Source: Altibacter lentus (GTDB lineage Bacteria; Bacteroidota; Bacteroidia; Flavobacteriales; Flavobacteriaceae). From it: 64,000 nt of DNA. The notes below the pieces were generated by a model that saw nothing but the letters and a program-made list of their open reading frames with translations, made no database searches and was not told the DNA's origin. This document shows, piece after piece, positions 8,478-17,096 of the stretch (position 1 is its first letter; each line of letters opens with the position of its first letter). The DNA lies in assembly GCF_000746845.1 (NCBI RefSeq), contig NZ_KN050846.1:1752963-1816962 (forward strand), written 5' to 3'. Both the position numbers and the translations under genes were made by a program.

Positions 8478-11252
8478 ATGAAAAGAATAGTTTTACTTAT
8501 CGCGTTGTTTTTTAGCGCTTTAGCCATGTCGCAAACCGGAACGATCGAAGGAACTTTAACCGATAAAGAAGCCCTTGGAGAACCGCTCCCCTTTGCCAAT
8601 ATTATAATTAAAGGTACCACCACAGGAACTACTTCCGATTTTGACGGAAACTATATTCTAGAGAATGTCCCGGCAGGAACCTATATCCTTGAATTCAGTT
8701 TTGTGGGGTACGAAACACTTGAAATTGCCGACGTTGCGGTTGAAGCTGGAAAGTTCACACGTGTGGATGCGGCTCTTGGTGTAAGTGCCGCGGCACTTGA
8801 TGAGGTCTTTATCAGAGTACAGACCAGTAGAGAACGAGTTGAAGCACTTCTATTGGAACAGAAGAAAGCGGTGGAGATCAAAGAAAGTATTGGCGCCGAA
8901 GAAATGGGAAAATTAGGAGTGAGTAATGCTTCGGCTGCTACCACTAAAATTTCAGGAGTGAACAAAACCGACGGCTCCGGAGGTGACGTCTATGTGCGTG
9001 GTTTGGGAGACCGTTATTTATCGACCACCTTAAACGGGCTTCCTGTCCCATCAGACGATATAGAACGCAAGAACATCGATCTTGAATTATTCCCTACACG
9101 ATTGATCGAAAGCGTTTCAGTAAGCAAAACAACGTCTCCCGGCATCTCTGCAGATCAATCTTCAGGAAACATTAATATAAGCTCCAAGCAACTTAATAAA
9201 AGTGAATTGCTTTCAGTAAATATAAGCGGGTCTGCAAATTCGAACGTGGTTTCTGAAGGGGTTTTCGACAACTTCAAAGTTTCACCAAACAACAGCGATA
9301 TTACTTTAGGCTTTTATTCAAGCGATGTGAATGCCCGCGATGCGATCACACAGCAAAGTTGGAGTCCCGAAGTGATCTCGGCACCTGTCAACAGATCGTT
9401 CGGTCTTACCGCCGGGAAGAAATTTGGAGAAAATTTGCGCGTTCTTATCACAGCCGGTCAATCTGACGAATATGAATACCGTGACGGTTCCTTCCGCCAG
9501 TATCGCTCTAACTTCTTAGACGATATTATTCCCGATGCGATTACATGGTCACGCACTTTAACAACTTCAGGTTTGGGACATATTGAGCTAAAAGCCAACG
9601 AGAACCATGTGATCCGTTTCAATTCATTGTTCATTAACAAAGTACAGGATCAAGTCTTTGAAGGTGGCCGAAGTGGTAATGCCGTGATCTTTGAGGAGAC
9701 AGACCCCACTGAAGGACTTGGACAATTTATTAGAGATCAAAATCTAAAGAAAACCTTACTCTCTGTAACACAATTAAGCGGAACGCACGACTTCTCTGAA
9801 ATGAACACCCTAGACTGGGCTGCAGGGTATAACTTTCTTGGAGCCGATGAGCCAAAGCGTATCCGTAACGAGGTGAACTTCAACGATGAGATCGTTCAGT
9901 TGGGAAGAACCGGAGGTTTTCAACAACGAAAAAGTCTTCAGCGTATAGAGGATATTGAGTATAACGGTCGTTTGGCCGATGTCCATACCTTTTATGAAGG
10001 CGAGAACGACCTTTTTCAATTGGCCGGGGGGGTGAACTTCAGAAATAAGACAAGAGATTTTAAATCACAATTCTTTGGTGTGGAAGAAGCATTCACCAAT
10101 GCGATCAATCCCGAATCCATCGATGCTATTTCAGACATTTTTACAGCGTCGCGTTTTGAGAACGGGATCCTTAAACTGAATACGCTACAAGCAGACCGAT
10201 ACGAAGGAGATTTGCAGTCTGTTGCCGGATTTATAGATGCAACAGGCACCGTAGGTAAATTTACTGTTTCTGCAGGTTTACGCTTCCAGAAGGACGACAT
10301 CGATGTTCGATATGATGTGGGGAACATTCCGGGGCGTTTAGGAAGTGAGTCTAAGGATTACCGCCGCTTGTATCCTTCGGTGAACTTAAAATATGCCATA
10401 AACGAAAATCACAGCATTAGATTTGCAAATAGTTCTACGACAACCTTACCCGAATTTAAGGAGATCGCTCCTTTTGAATACGTCTCTCCTGTAGGTCAGG
10501 TAACCCGAGGAAACCCGGATATTGAAGCGTCTATTAATTACAATTATGACTTAAAATGGGAATATTTTCCTACTACAGACCAATTGTTCTCATTGACCGG
10601 ATTTTACAAAAAGATCGAGGATCCTATTAGCAAGGTACAGGATAGAGGTTCGGCAGGCGTATTCTCATATTTCAACGCAGGAGAAAGAGCCGAGGTATAT
10701 GGTATTGAATTGGAAACCCGGGTGAATATTTTAAATGTAGAAGATCAGCCCAGCTTAAAGCTTAATCTAAATGCGTCACGCATGTGGCACAAACAAGATC
10801 TGCTTGAGATCTTCGATGCTAATGGAAACTTCGTGAGAACCTTTCGATACAAGGGGCTGACAGAGACCGATCTTCAAGGAGCTTCGGACTGGATCGTGAA
10901 TACCACCTTTAATTTTTCTACCAATACTGAAACCCCTTTTGAAGCAGCCATTACCGGTAATTATGCTTCAGATAAAGTGTATGCCTTAGGAGCACCCGAA
11001 ATTCAAACAGCCAGTGAAACCAACTACAACGATGCGATTGTTGAAAAAGGTTTTGTTCGGCTTGATCTTATTCTAAGTAAAGAGTTAAATGAGAATTTAA
11101 AGATAGGACTTTCAGGAAAGAACCTTTTAAACCCGGAGATCGAGCGAACACAATTGATCCGCCCAAGTACCACCGGAATAGAAACTGAAGAAACTGTCCT
11201 TTCCTATACGAAAGGAATCCAGATAGGCTTTAACCTTAACTATTCATTCTAA
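8478..11252 (+). CDS. TonB-dependent outer-membrane receptor with N-terminal regulatory-like domain
   Basis: A 924-residue outer-membrane transporter. In order it has a signal peptide at 1-18 (ending AMSQ), a carboxypeptidase-regulatory-like beta-sandwich at about 20-100 (IEGTLTDKEALGEPLPFANIIIKGTTTGTTSDFDGNY, written here in part as the known motif), a plug domain at about 135-250 containing DVYVRGLGDRYLSTTLNGLPVPSDD, then a 22-strand-type barrel ending in an aromatic residue (GFNLNYSF). TonB/ExbBD energy drives uptake of a substrate that cannot be named from sequence. No SusD-type partner follows; the neighbour 32 bp downstream is a repeat-rich lipoprotein that probably caps or feeds the receptor. 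The Pho-box-like array upstream and phosphate genes downstream suggest a phosphorus-containing substrate (inference). Confidence 0.93.
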   Translation: MKRIVLLIALFFSALAMSQTGTIEGTLTDKEALGEPLPFANIIIKGTTTGTTSDFDGNYILENVPAGTYILEFSFVGYETLEIADVAVEAGKFTRVDAALGVSAAALDEVFIRVQTSRERVEALLLEQKKAVEIKESIGAEEMGKLGVSNASAATTKISGVNKTDGSGGDVYVRGLGDRYLSTTLNGLPVPSDDIERKNIDLELFPTRLIESVSVSKTTSPGISADQSSGNINISSKQLNKSELLSVNISGSANSNVVSEGVFDNFKVSPNNSDITLGFYSSDVNARDAITQQSWSPEVISAPVNRSFGLTAGKKFGENLRVLITAGQSDEYEYRDGSFRQYRSNFLDDIIPDAITWSRTLTTSGLGHIELKANENHVIRFNSLFINKVQDQVFEGGRSGNAVIFEETDPTEGLGQFIRDQNLKKTLLSVTQLSGTHDFSEMNTLDWAAGYNFLGADEPKRIRNEVNFNDEIVQLGRTGGFQQRKSLQRIEDIEYNGRLADVHTFYEGENDLFQLAGGVNFRNKTRDFKSQFFGVEEAFTNAINPESIDAISDIFTASRFENGILKLNTLQADRYEGDLQSVAGFIDATGTVGKFTVSAGLRFQKDDIDVRYDVGNIPGRLGSESKDYRRLYPSVNLKYAINENHSIRFANSSTTTLPEFKEIAPFEYVSPVGQVTRGNPDIEASINYNYDLKWEYFPTTDQLFSLTGFYKKIEDPISKVQDRGSAGVFSYFNAGERAEVYGIELETRVNILNVEDQPSLKLNLNASRMWHKQDLLEIFDANGNFVRTFRYKGLTETDLQGASDWIVNTTFNFSTNTETPFEAAITGNYASDKVYALGAPEIQTASETNYNDAIVEKGFVRLDLILSKELNENLKIGLSGKNLLNPEIERTQLIRPSTTGIETEETVLSYTKGIQIGFNLNYSF

Positions 11253-11284
11253 AATTACTAATGTATAACACAAAAAGAAAACGT

Positions 11285-13228
11285 ATGAAAACTATGAAAA
11301 ACATAGCAGCCATGTTTGCTGTTCTAACCGCCGTGACTTTTGCAAGTTGCAGCAGCAATGATGATACAATTCCTGTGGACGATGATCCAGCTGGATCGAC
11401 AGATCTTACAGGAAACTTAACCGAGGACCGCGTATTGGACCCGTCGGTAGAATATTCCGTGACCGGCCCCTTTTTAGTAAAATCGGGAGTGAAATTGACC
11501 ATCCCTGCGGGAACCGTTATCGTTTCTGAAGTAGGCCAAGATCGCTACATTGCGGTTGAAAAAGGAGCAGAGATCGATATTCAGGGAACGTCCACCCTTC
11601 CGGTGATCATGCGTTCTGAAAATAATGCGCCCGGTGATTGGGGAGGTTTGTTACTATGCGGTAACGCCGTTACCACCGAAGGTGTGGATGCAACTGCAGA
11701 AGTAGGTGGATTGATCTACGGAGGGACGAACAATAACGACAGTTCGGGAAATATCGACTACCTTATTATTCAAGGCGCCGGTGCTCAGATCAATTCAGAA
11801 TCACAGTACAACGGTTTAACCTTATATGCCGTGGGAAGTGGAACGACCATTGATAACGTAGCTTTGATCGATGGAGCAGATGACGGAGTTGAATTCTTTG
11901 GCGGAACGGTTTCTGTAAACAATCTTTATCTTGAGAACAACGAAGACGATGCTGTGGACTGGACTGAAGGCTGGAGTGGAACCGTAACCAACACCTACGT
12001 CCTGCACACTATTGAAGGATTCTCTACTGCTGTTGAAGCCGATGGTGTAAATGGCAATCCAAAGTTGGTGAACTTCACCGCTTTCTCCAGTACCGGAGGA
12101 ACGGCCTTACAATTCAAGAAAGAGTCCGGGGCCACCATTACAGGCCTGTCGCTAACAGGATATGAGACTTCTATTGATATGAGAGATAATGGTCCGTTAT
12201 CCAATGTGATTATTGACGGTGAGATTGGAGACCCCAATACTACCTATATCGCACCACCTACCGTAGATGTTTCTATGTTCGCCTGGGTAAATTCTAATCA
12301 ATCCGGTTCTGAATTTGCAATCTTGGAAGGTAGTATAACAACCACGGTTACCTTGGATCCTGCGCAACGTTACCTATTGAACAATGCCTATATCGTACAA
12401 AACGGCGGAAAATTGATCATCCCTGCAGGAACTAAGATCACTGCACGTGATGGTGGGACAGAGGTATATATTGCCGTTCTAAAAGGAGGAGCCATCGAGA
12501 TCAACGGGACTTCTTCTAATCCTGTGGTGATGTCGTCACAATCTGCACAACCCGGCGACTGGGGCGGATTGACCATTTGTGGTGATGCTCCTACCACCGA
12601 AGGTGTAAATGCCACGGCCGAAGTGGGAGGTTTCATTTACGGAGGTAATAATCCAAACGACGATTCCGGGAATATCGATTATCTGGTCATTCTGGGAACA
12701 GGAGCTCAGATCAACTCGGAGTCACAGTACAATGGCGTATCGCTGTATGCTGTTGGAGACCAAACAAGTATCAACAATTTGGCCGTGATCAATGGCGCAG
12801 ATGATGGAATTGAATTCTTTGGCGGAACAGTAAATGCTACCAATTTGTATTTTGAGAACAACGAAGATGATTCCGTAGACTGGACCGAAGGATGGAATGG
12901 TACTGTGACCAATACCTATGTATTACATGCTATTGAAGGATTCTCTACAGCTATTGAAGCCGATGGGATAAACAATAATCCAACCTTTACAAACTTCACG
13001 GCTATCTCCAGTACTGGTGGAACTGCGTTACAGTTTAAAAAAGAGTCTGGAGCTACTATGACCAATGTATTACTTACAGGGTATACTACTAACGTGGATA
13101 TGCGCGACAATGGACCTATCGGAAACGTAATTATTGACGGAGTGCCATTAAGTTCACCTGTGGATGATGTGTTTAGCGGTACCGCTGTGGACATCTCCGG
13201 ATGGGCCTGGATCAATGCCAGATTGTAA
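11285..13228 (+). CDS. surface lipoprotein with two tandem ~307-residue beta-helix-like repeats
   Basis: The start ATG 11285 gives a 647-residue protein with a lipoprotein signal ending TFASC (acylated Cys 22); the earlier ATG at 11261 would put charged residues before the signal. After an acidic linker the protein contains two copies of a ~307-residue module. The copies are offset by about 920 bp and share landmarks IPAGT, PGDWGGL, TAEVGG, INSESQYNG, DDAVDWTEGW/DDSVDWTEGW and GGTALQFKKESGAT. The short recurring hydrophobic strands suggest a right-handed beta-helix. It lies 32 bp after the TonB receptor and probably forms one operon with it, acting at the outer-membrane surface as a binding or docking partner. 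No catalytic motif is recognised. A terminator follows. Confidence 0.85.
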   Translation: MKTMKNIAAMFAVLTAVTFASCSSNDDTIPVDDDPAGSTDLTGNLTEDRVLDPSVEYSVTGPFLVKSGVKLTIPAGTVIVSEVGQDRYIAVEKGAEIDIQGTSTLPVIMRSENNAPGDWGGLLLCGNAVTTEGVDATAEVGGLIYGGTNNNDSSGNIDYLIIQGAGAQINSESQYNGLTLYAVGSGTTIDNVALIDGADDGVEFFGGTVSVNNLYLENNEDDAVDWTEGWSGTVTNTYVLHTIEGFSTAVEADGVNGNPKLVNFTAFSSTGGTALQFKKESGATITGLSLTGYETSIDMRDNGPLSNVIIDGEIGDPNTTYIAPPTVDVSMFAWVNSNQSGSEFAILEGSITTTVTLDPAQRYLLNNAYIVQNGGKLIIPAGTKITARDGGTEVYIAVLKGGAIEINGTSSNPVVMSSQSAQPGDWGGLTICGDAPTTEGVNATAEVGGFIYGGNNPNDDSGNIDYLVILGTGAQINSESQYNGVSLYAVGDQTSINNLAVINGADDGIEFFGGTVNATNLYFENNEDDSVDWTEGWNGTVTNTYVLHAIEGFSTAIEADGINNNPTFTNFTAISSTGGTALQFKKESGATMTNVLLTGYTTNVDMRDNGPIGNVIIDGVPLSSPVDDVFSGTAVDISGWAWINARL

Positions 13229-13258
13229 GAAGGAATTATATTTTTATTTGAATTAGCC

Positions 13259-13292
13259 AAAAAAAAGAGCTCCCAACGGGAGCTCTTTTTTA
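13259..13292. terminator. bidirectional terminator after the lipoprotein gene
   Basis: Arms aaaaaagagctccc and gggagctctttttt around aac, with flanking A and T tracts. It separates the convergent lipoprotein and MORN-type genes. Confidence 0.87.
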
Positions 13293-13310
13293 TTCTTTTA
13301 TATTGTGTTG

Positions 13311-13670
13311 TTAATTCGCAACTACGCGCGTGTCTTTTACTTCCCAAGTTTTAACTTCAGCAATCTTTGCATCGTTGTACGTAACCTGTTTCATGGTAGC
13401 TCCTTGATAAAAATACCAAGTTCCTGCCTTTTCACCATTATTGTAATAGGCAACGGCTGTTTTATTTCCTTGGGCATCATAACTGATCCATTCCCCCTGC
13501 AATTTGTTCTCTAAGTTGTAAAATCCTGTTTGAGCGACTTTACCATTGTCATGATACAAGGTCGCTTCAATTAGATCTCCTTTCAAGACATAATCATTTT
13601 TTTGAGCTTCTTGCGCCATTACAACACCCATGGTGCATATCATTGTAAATACTAAGATCAACTTTTTCAT
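13311..13670 (-). CDS. small secreted MORN/YwqK-repeat protein
   Basis: A 119-residue protein with a signal peptide (MKKLILVFTMICTMGVVMAQ) and about three MORN_2-type repeats built on the pattern (Y/L)Y-x-NGK: LYHDNGKVAQTGFYN, GEWISYDAQGNKTAVAYYN, and NGEKAGTWYFYQG. Such beta-hairpin repeats are common in Bacteroidota exported proteins of unknown function. Its promoter has a perfect TACATTTG and three 11-bp-spaced TTAAC-type motifs like those before the phosphate porin, so it may belong to the same regulon. No enzymatic residues are recognised. Confidence 0.8.
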   Translation of the reverse strand: MKKLILVFTMICTMGVVMAQEAQKNDYVLKGDLIEATLYHDNGKVAQTGFYNLENKLQGEWISYDAQGNKTAVAYYNNGEKAGTWYFYQGATMKQVTYNDAKIAEVKTWEVKDTRVVAN

Positions 13671-13692
13671 GGTAACGATTTTTATAGATACT

Positions 13693-13751
13693 CAAATGTA
13701 CAAAATTGGTAACAATAAAGAAAGGTTTAGTTAACGTTAAATTTACATTAA
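13693..13751 (-). promoter_or_regulatory. promoter of the MORN-type gene with 11-bp phased TTAAC-type repeats
   Basis: On the minus strand TACATTTG is at 13700-13693, a perfect -7 element. Upstream of it are TTAAT (13751-13747), TTAAC (13740-13736) and TAAAC (13729-13725), each 11 bp apart. The core TTAACGTTAACTAAAC differs at one position from TTAACGTTAACTTAAC before the porin gene at 17035-17050. No TTG -33 element sits at the usual distance, consistent with an activator-dependent promoter. Confidence 0.6.
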
Positions 13752-13873
13752 ACTTATATTGGGCTGTAAATCAATTACTTGATATGTAAAACTTAACATT
13801 GGAAATGTATAATAGAGTGTTTTTCTTAATGTTATTTTAATATTCCCTTGACACTAAAACTACATTCGTGCTA

Positions 13874-13996
13874 TTTCTTTGTAACACACTTTGATAAAAT
13901 CGTTTAGTTTTTGTCAACTTGATTTTAGAAGTGTGGAGGCTACCTAAGGGTGGCCTCTGTCATAAAAAAAACCCGCAATTGCTTGCGGGTTTTTTA
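13874..13996 (+). ncRNA. possible small RNA ending in a terminator hairpin
   Basis: A weak promoter (TTG at 13848-13850, 23-bp spacer, TTTCTTTG at 13874-13881) could start a transcript of about 110 nt. It would contain a 10-bp hairpin (13935-13958, including one T-G pair) and end at the terminator 13964-13996. There is no conserved family that I recognise. The terminator may equally serve only the carbonic anhydrase gene on the other strand. Confidence 0.25.
13964..13996. terminator. terminator of the SulP-carbonic anhydrase operon
   Basis: Arms aaaaaacccgcaa and ttgcgggtttttt around ttgc, with A and T tracts on both sides. It lies 15 bp past the stop codon of the minus-strand carbonic anhydrase gene. 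Confidence 0.85.
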
Positions 13997-14011
13997 TTTC
14001 AGTGGAAAATA

Positions 14012-14641
14012 TTATAGATCGAAGGTAACTCCTCCGGTGCTTATATCGTACATTCCTCCAACGATCATTATTTCATTGTTCTTTTCCATTTCAGCGAGTA
14101 TAGGACTCTCTTTTCTAATATTCGCTATGGTCAATTGAACGTTCTTAGTAGCGACTCGATCAACAAAATCTAAATTGCTGCTGTTTCGTTTACTTTCGTC
14201 CGAAGGTTCTTTAACAGCCTCCACAGCAGGTTCTATCTTTTCTATCAACTTGGTCAAGTTACCTAATCGTGCATGATCGCAAGCTCCTTTTACAGCTCCA
14301 CAGCTGGTATGACCTAAGACTACAATCAATTTTGTGCCCGCCAACTTACAGGCAAATTCCATACTGCCTAAAATATCCTCGTTCACGAAATTCCCTGCGA
14401 TCCGAATACTGAATATATCTCCCAGCCCTTGATCGAATACCAACTCTGCAGAAACTCTGGAGTCGATACAGCTTAAAATAGTGGCAAAAGGAAACTGTCC
14501 GTCCTCAGTGTCATTCACCTGCTGAAGTAGGTTTCTATTTGCTCTTAAATTATTCTGAAACCGTTCGTTCCCTTCTTTTAAAAACTGAAGGGATTTTTCC
14601 GGAGTCATAGTGGCTTGTGTTTCTCTTGTATGTGCTTTCAT
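14012..14641 (-). CDS. beta-class carbonic anhydrase
   Basis: A 209-residue enzyme interconverting CO2 and bicarbonate. The zinc ligands are visible: Cys 58 in SCIDSR, with Asp 60 and Arg 62 forming the conserved dyad, then His 111 and Cys 114 in GHTSCG. The N-terminus MKAHTRETQATMTPEKSLQFLKEGN shows no export signal, so it is cytoplasmic. It lies 47 bp downstream of a SulP transporter gene on the same strand. That pairing occurs in many bacteria and suggests the transporter carries bicarbonate, which the anhydrase converts. Confidence 0.95.
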   Translation of the reverse strand: MKAHTRETQATMTPEKSLQFLKEGNERFQNNLRANRNLLQQVNDTEDGQFPFATILSCIDSRVSAELVFDQGLGDIFSIRIAGNFVNEDILGSMEFACKLAGTKLIVVLGHTSCGAVKGACDHARLGNLTKLIEKIEPAVEAVKEPSDESKRNSSNLDFVDRVATKNVQLTIANIRKESPILAEMEKNNEIMIVGGMYDISTGGVTFDL

Positions 14642-14688
14642 TTTTCTATATGTTTTTTACGTCAGAAATCTGACAGTTCATCTTTTAT

Positions 14689-16530
14689 TTAATATTTATC
14701 CTTAACATTTGCATTGATCCACTTTAAACACTCTTTAAAGGTTGGAAATATTTGTTCCTCCGGCACAAGGTCCGGGATAATATCGATACGCTCCATCATA
14801 TACCTTGGTTGCGCCAGTACATCTACAAACAGCACTTTTATCCCTCGTTGTGACAGGTCCACCAGGACATCCTCCAATGCATACAGTCCGGATTGATCGA
14901 TATACTGCATCCTACCCATACGAATAATAACCGCCGAGGCTGTGAATGGTATTTGCGTAGCCAATTGTTGAAAGTCGCTTGTGGAGCCAAAGAAAAGCGG
15001 TCCTTTGATATGCTTGATAAATACCTCTTCCTTGAGTGCTTCAGGAAATTTGTGCTCATCATCCCATTTCTGCTCTTTCAGCAGGGGTTTCACATCAGAA
15101 CGTTCAAATGTGAGATCTCCCATCTTCTTCATAAACATGAGTGAAGCAATCACAAGTCCAATTCCTACTGCATATACCAAGTTCCACACTGAAGAAAGCA
15201 CCAATACAATGATCATAATGGCAACTTCGGCTCTTGGCATGTTAGGAATCGCTTTTAACCCTTTATAATCCATCACGCCAATCCCTACGGTGATCAAAAT
15301 CCCCGCCAATACGGCTGCCGGGATCTGAGAGGCTACAGGACCCAACGATAGCAGAATCACTAATAACAGTACTCCTGCGATCATCCCCGATAAACGGGTT
15401 TTACCTCCGGACTTAATGTTCACGACAGTTCGAATGGTAGCTCCTGCACCGGGAATTCCGCCAAAAATGGCTCCAATACTGTTACCAATTCCTTGACCTA
15501 CCAGTTCCTTATTCGGATTGTGTCTGGTCTTTGTCATATTATCTGCCACCACCGAAGTAAGCAAAGAATCGATCGCTCCCAGTAACGCTAATGTCAATGC
15601 TGTAAAGATATAAGGAGTTATAGACCCCAGACTAAAGCCCGTTATTATCTCAAGATTGGGAATAGGCAAACCGCTTGGGATCTGCTCGATAGGTCGGTAG
15701 TCCAGATTGAAACCAAAGGCAATTCCAGAAACAACCAAAAGCGCTACCAAAGTACTTGGAACAGCCGTTGTAATGCGTTTAAAGCCATAAATAATGAAGA
15801 TGGTTCCTAATGCCAGCATTAGCTCCAGCCAGTTTATATTCTGAAAGGCTTTCGGCATCATTTTAATAGCTCCTATCACCCCGGATGCTTCAGATGCGGC
15901 AAGCGTTTGCGACTCTTTTAGAATGTCATCCTGACTGATCGTTTCGGCACGCTTGATGGTTTCTCTAAAATCTTCTAAGACCAAGATACCTTCGCCCGCT
16001 TCTTCTTTCAGAATATTATCTAAAATCATCTCTTCGGCCATAGGCTTGAATTGTTGAACATATTCTATGTCCTCCTTTGGGTAGTATCCCACAGCAGGAA
16101 GTATTTGAGTGAAAAGAATAATGATCCCGATGGCTGTCATGAACCCGGACACTACGGGATAAGGAATATATTTAATGTATTTCCCCAATCCAACAGCACC
16201 CAAACCAATTTGCATAAGCCCCGCGAGCAGGAAGACAGTAAGAATTGCAGGTAATGCCTTGTTAACATCGCCGTCATTTACAGCAATGATCCCCGCGATC
16301 ACAACCATACTTACCGCTGTCATAGGAGCCGTAGGACCTGAAATTTGTGTATTAGTCCCTCCAAAAAGGGCTGCAAAAAAACTTACAAAAATAGCTCCGT
16401 AGAGTCCCGCACTAGGTCCTAATCCGGAGCTTACTCCAAAGGCAAGTGCCAAAGGCAAGGCAACGATCCCGGCGGTAATTCCACCAAATAGATCGCCTCG
16501 AAAATGTGAAAAGTCGAATAATTTCTTCAT
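14689..16530 (-). CDS. SulP-family anion transporter with STAS domain (probably bicarbonate)
   Basis: A 613-residue inner-membrane protein. It has 10-14 hydrophobic helices in the N-terminal 470 residues, starting with the family signature FRGDLFGGITAGIVALPLALAFGVSSGLG, here spanning about 9-37. A cytoplasmic STAS domain lies at about 490-613, with KHIKGPLFFGS and RMGRMQYIDQSGLYALEDV as landmarks. A hydrophilic insert of about 75 residues (from roughly EYVQQFKPM to KMMPKAFQN) interrupts the membrane part. SulP proteins carry sulfate, bicarbonate or other anions. Co-transcription with a beta-carbonic anhydrase favours Na+-dependent bicarbonate uptake (inference), which would supply carboxylases or buffer pH. 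Confidence 0.93.
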   Translation of the reverse strand: MKKLFDFSHFRGDLFGGITAGIVALPLALAFGVSSGLGPSAGLYGAIFVSFFAALFGGTNTQISGPTAPMTAVSMVVIAGIIAVNDGDVNKALPAILTVFLLAGLMQIGLGAVGLGKYIKYIPYPVVSGFMTAIGIIILFTQILPAVGYYPKEDIEYVQQFKPMAEEMILDNILKEEAGEGILVLEDFRETIKRAETISQDDILKESQTLAASEASGVIGAIKMMPKAFQNINWLELMLALGTIFIIYGFKRITTAVPSTLVALLVVSGIAFGFNLDYRPIEQIPSGLPIPNLEIITGFSLGSITPYIFTALTLALLGAIDSLLTSVVADNMTKTRHNPNKELVGQGIGNSIGAIFGGIPGAGATIRTVVNIKSGGKTRLSGMIAGVLLLVILLSLGPVASQIPAAVLAGILITVGIGVMDYKGLKAIPNMPRAEVAIMIIVLVLSSVWNLVYAVGIGLVIASLMFMKKMGDLTFERSDVKPLLKEQKWDDEHKFPEALKEEVFIKHIKGPLFFGSTSDFQQLATQIPFTASAVIIRMGRMQYIDQSGLYALEDVLVDLSQRGIKVLFVDVLAQPRYMMERIDIIPDLVPEEQIFPTFKECLKWINANVKDKY

Positions 16531-16604
16531 TGAGTTGTATTAAAATGAATGATCAGTCACTGCCAAATGCAGGACCGTGTACTAAATTAATGAAATTCAA
16601 GGTA

Positions 16605-16994
16605 TTACGAGTGTACTTCGGGAGGGGGCAAATAAATTTCCGAAAAATAGGTAGAAGTATCTTCCTTATAGTAAATATATGATTTGGAGCGTTTTTGAGA
16701 AGCCGCTAACGACATATAGGAAGGAAGTCGCTGAACGATCTTATTCTCTTCCAATTGTTTTTTGCTTTTTTGTTGCGGCTCTTCTTCGGTGAGTTCAACC
16801 AGAACAATATTGTTCGTATCCATGTTTAACAATGTTAACACCGGCGGCGCAAGAATGGCTACTACCATCGCCATACTTATAAAGAATATGGGTATTTGTT
16901 TAAGCAATTTGGATTGGTTTTGGACAAATATAACCGCAAATGTGAGATAGTTGCGAGCGAGAACTGTTAAAAAACCTTTAAAATTCATATCCAT
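16605..16994 (-). CDS. membrane-anchored protein of unknown function
   Basis: About 129 residues from ATG 16994; a start at 16988 is also possible. One strong hydrophobic segment lies at about residues 35-57 (IPIFFISMAMVVAILAPPVLTLL). A charged, Gln/Lys-rich part with LTEEEPQQKSKKQLEENK follows, then a tail ending YLPPPEVHS. The pattern suits a single-pass protein with a periplasmic C-terminus. It is divergent from the phosphate-type porin with 102 bp between start codons, so the phased TTAAC repeats there could also affect it. I recognise no family. Confidence 0.6.
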   Translation of the reverse strand: MDMNFKGFLTVLARNYLTFAVIFVQNQSKLLKQIPIFFISMAMVVAILAPPVLTLLNMDTNNIVLVELTEEEPQQKSKKQLEENKIVQRLPSYMSLAASQKRSKSYIYYKEDTSTYFSEIYLPPPEVHS

Positions 16995-17023
16995 CAAATG
17001 GGTTTGCAGTATTTCTTTTTTTA

Positions 17024-17068
17024 TTTACGTAGCCTTAACGTTAACTTAACATAGAAGTAGGTTCTTTG
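17024..17068 (+). promoter_or_regulatory. 11-bp phased TTAAC repeats and -7-like element before the porin gene
   Basis: TTTAC (17024-17028), TTAAC (17035-17039) and TTAAC (17046-17050) are spaced exactly 11 bp, with an extra TTAAC at 17041-17045. A GTTCTTTG at 17061-17068, a weak -7 match, starts 11 bp after the last repeat. There is no TTG -33 element, as expected if an activator binds in its place. The layout resembles an E. coli PhoB box, where two 11-bp repeats replace the -35. Confidence 0.6.
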
Positions 17069-17096
17069 CAGCGACAAAAACTATAAACGATTTTTA

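Larger units (their letters stand above)
13671..14011. other. 341-bp intergenic region between the MORN-type gene and carbonic anhydrase
   Basis: It holds the promoter of the MORN-type gene (13693-13751), an A/T-rich stretch, a 10-bp hairpin at 13935-13958 and a strong terminator at 13964-13996. No convincing protein-coding frame is seen. A possible plus-strand small RNA is listed separately. Confidence 0.7.

Noticed and set aside
12388-12912. Open frames antisense to the twin-repeat lipoprotein gene.
   Set aside because: They recur in both repeats because the repeats are similar; no start or family support.
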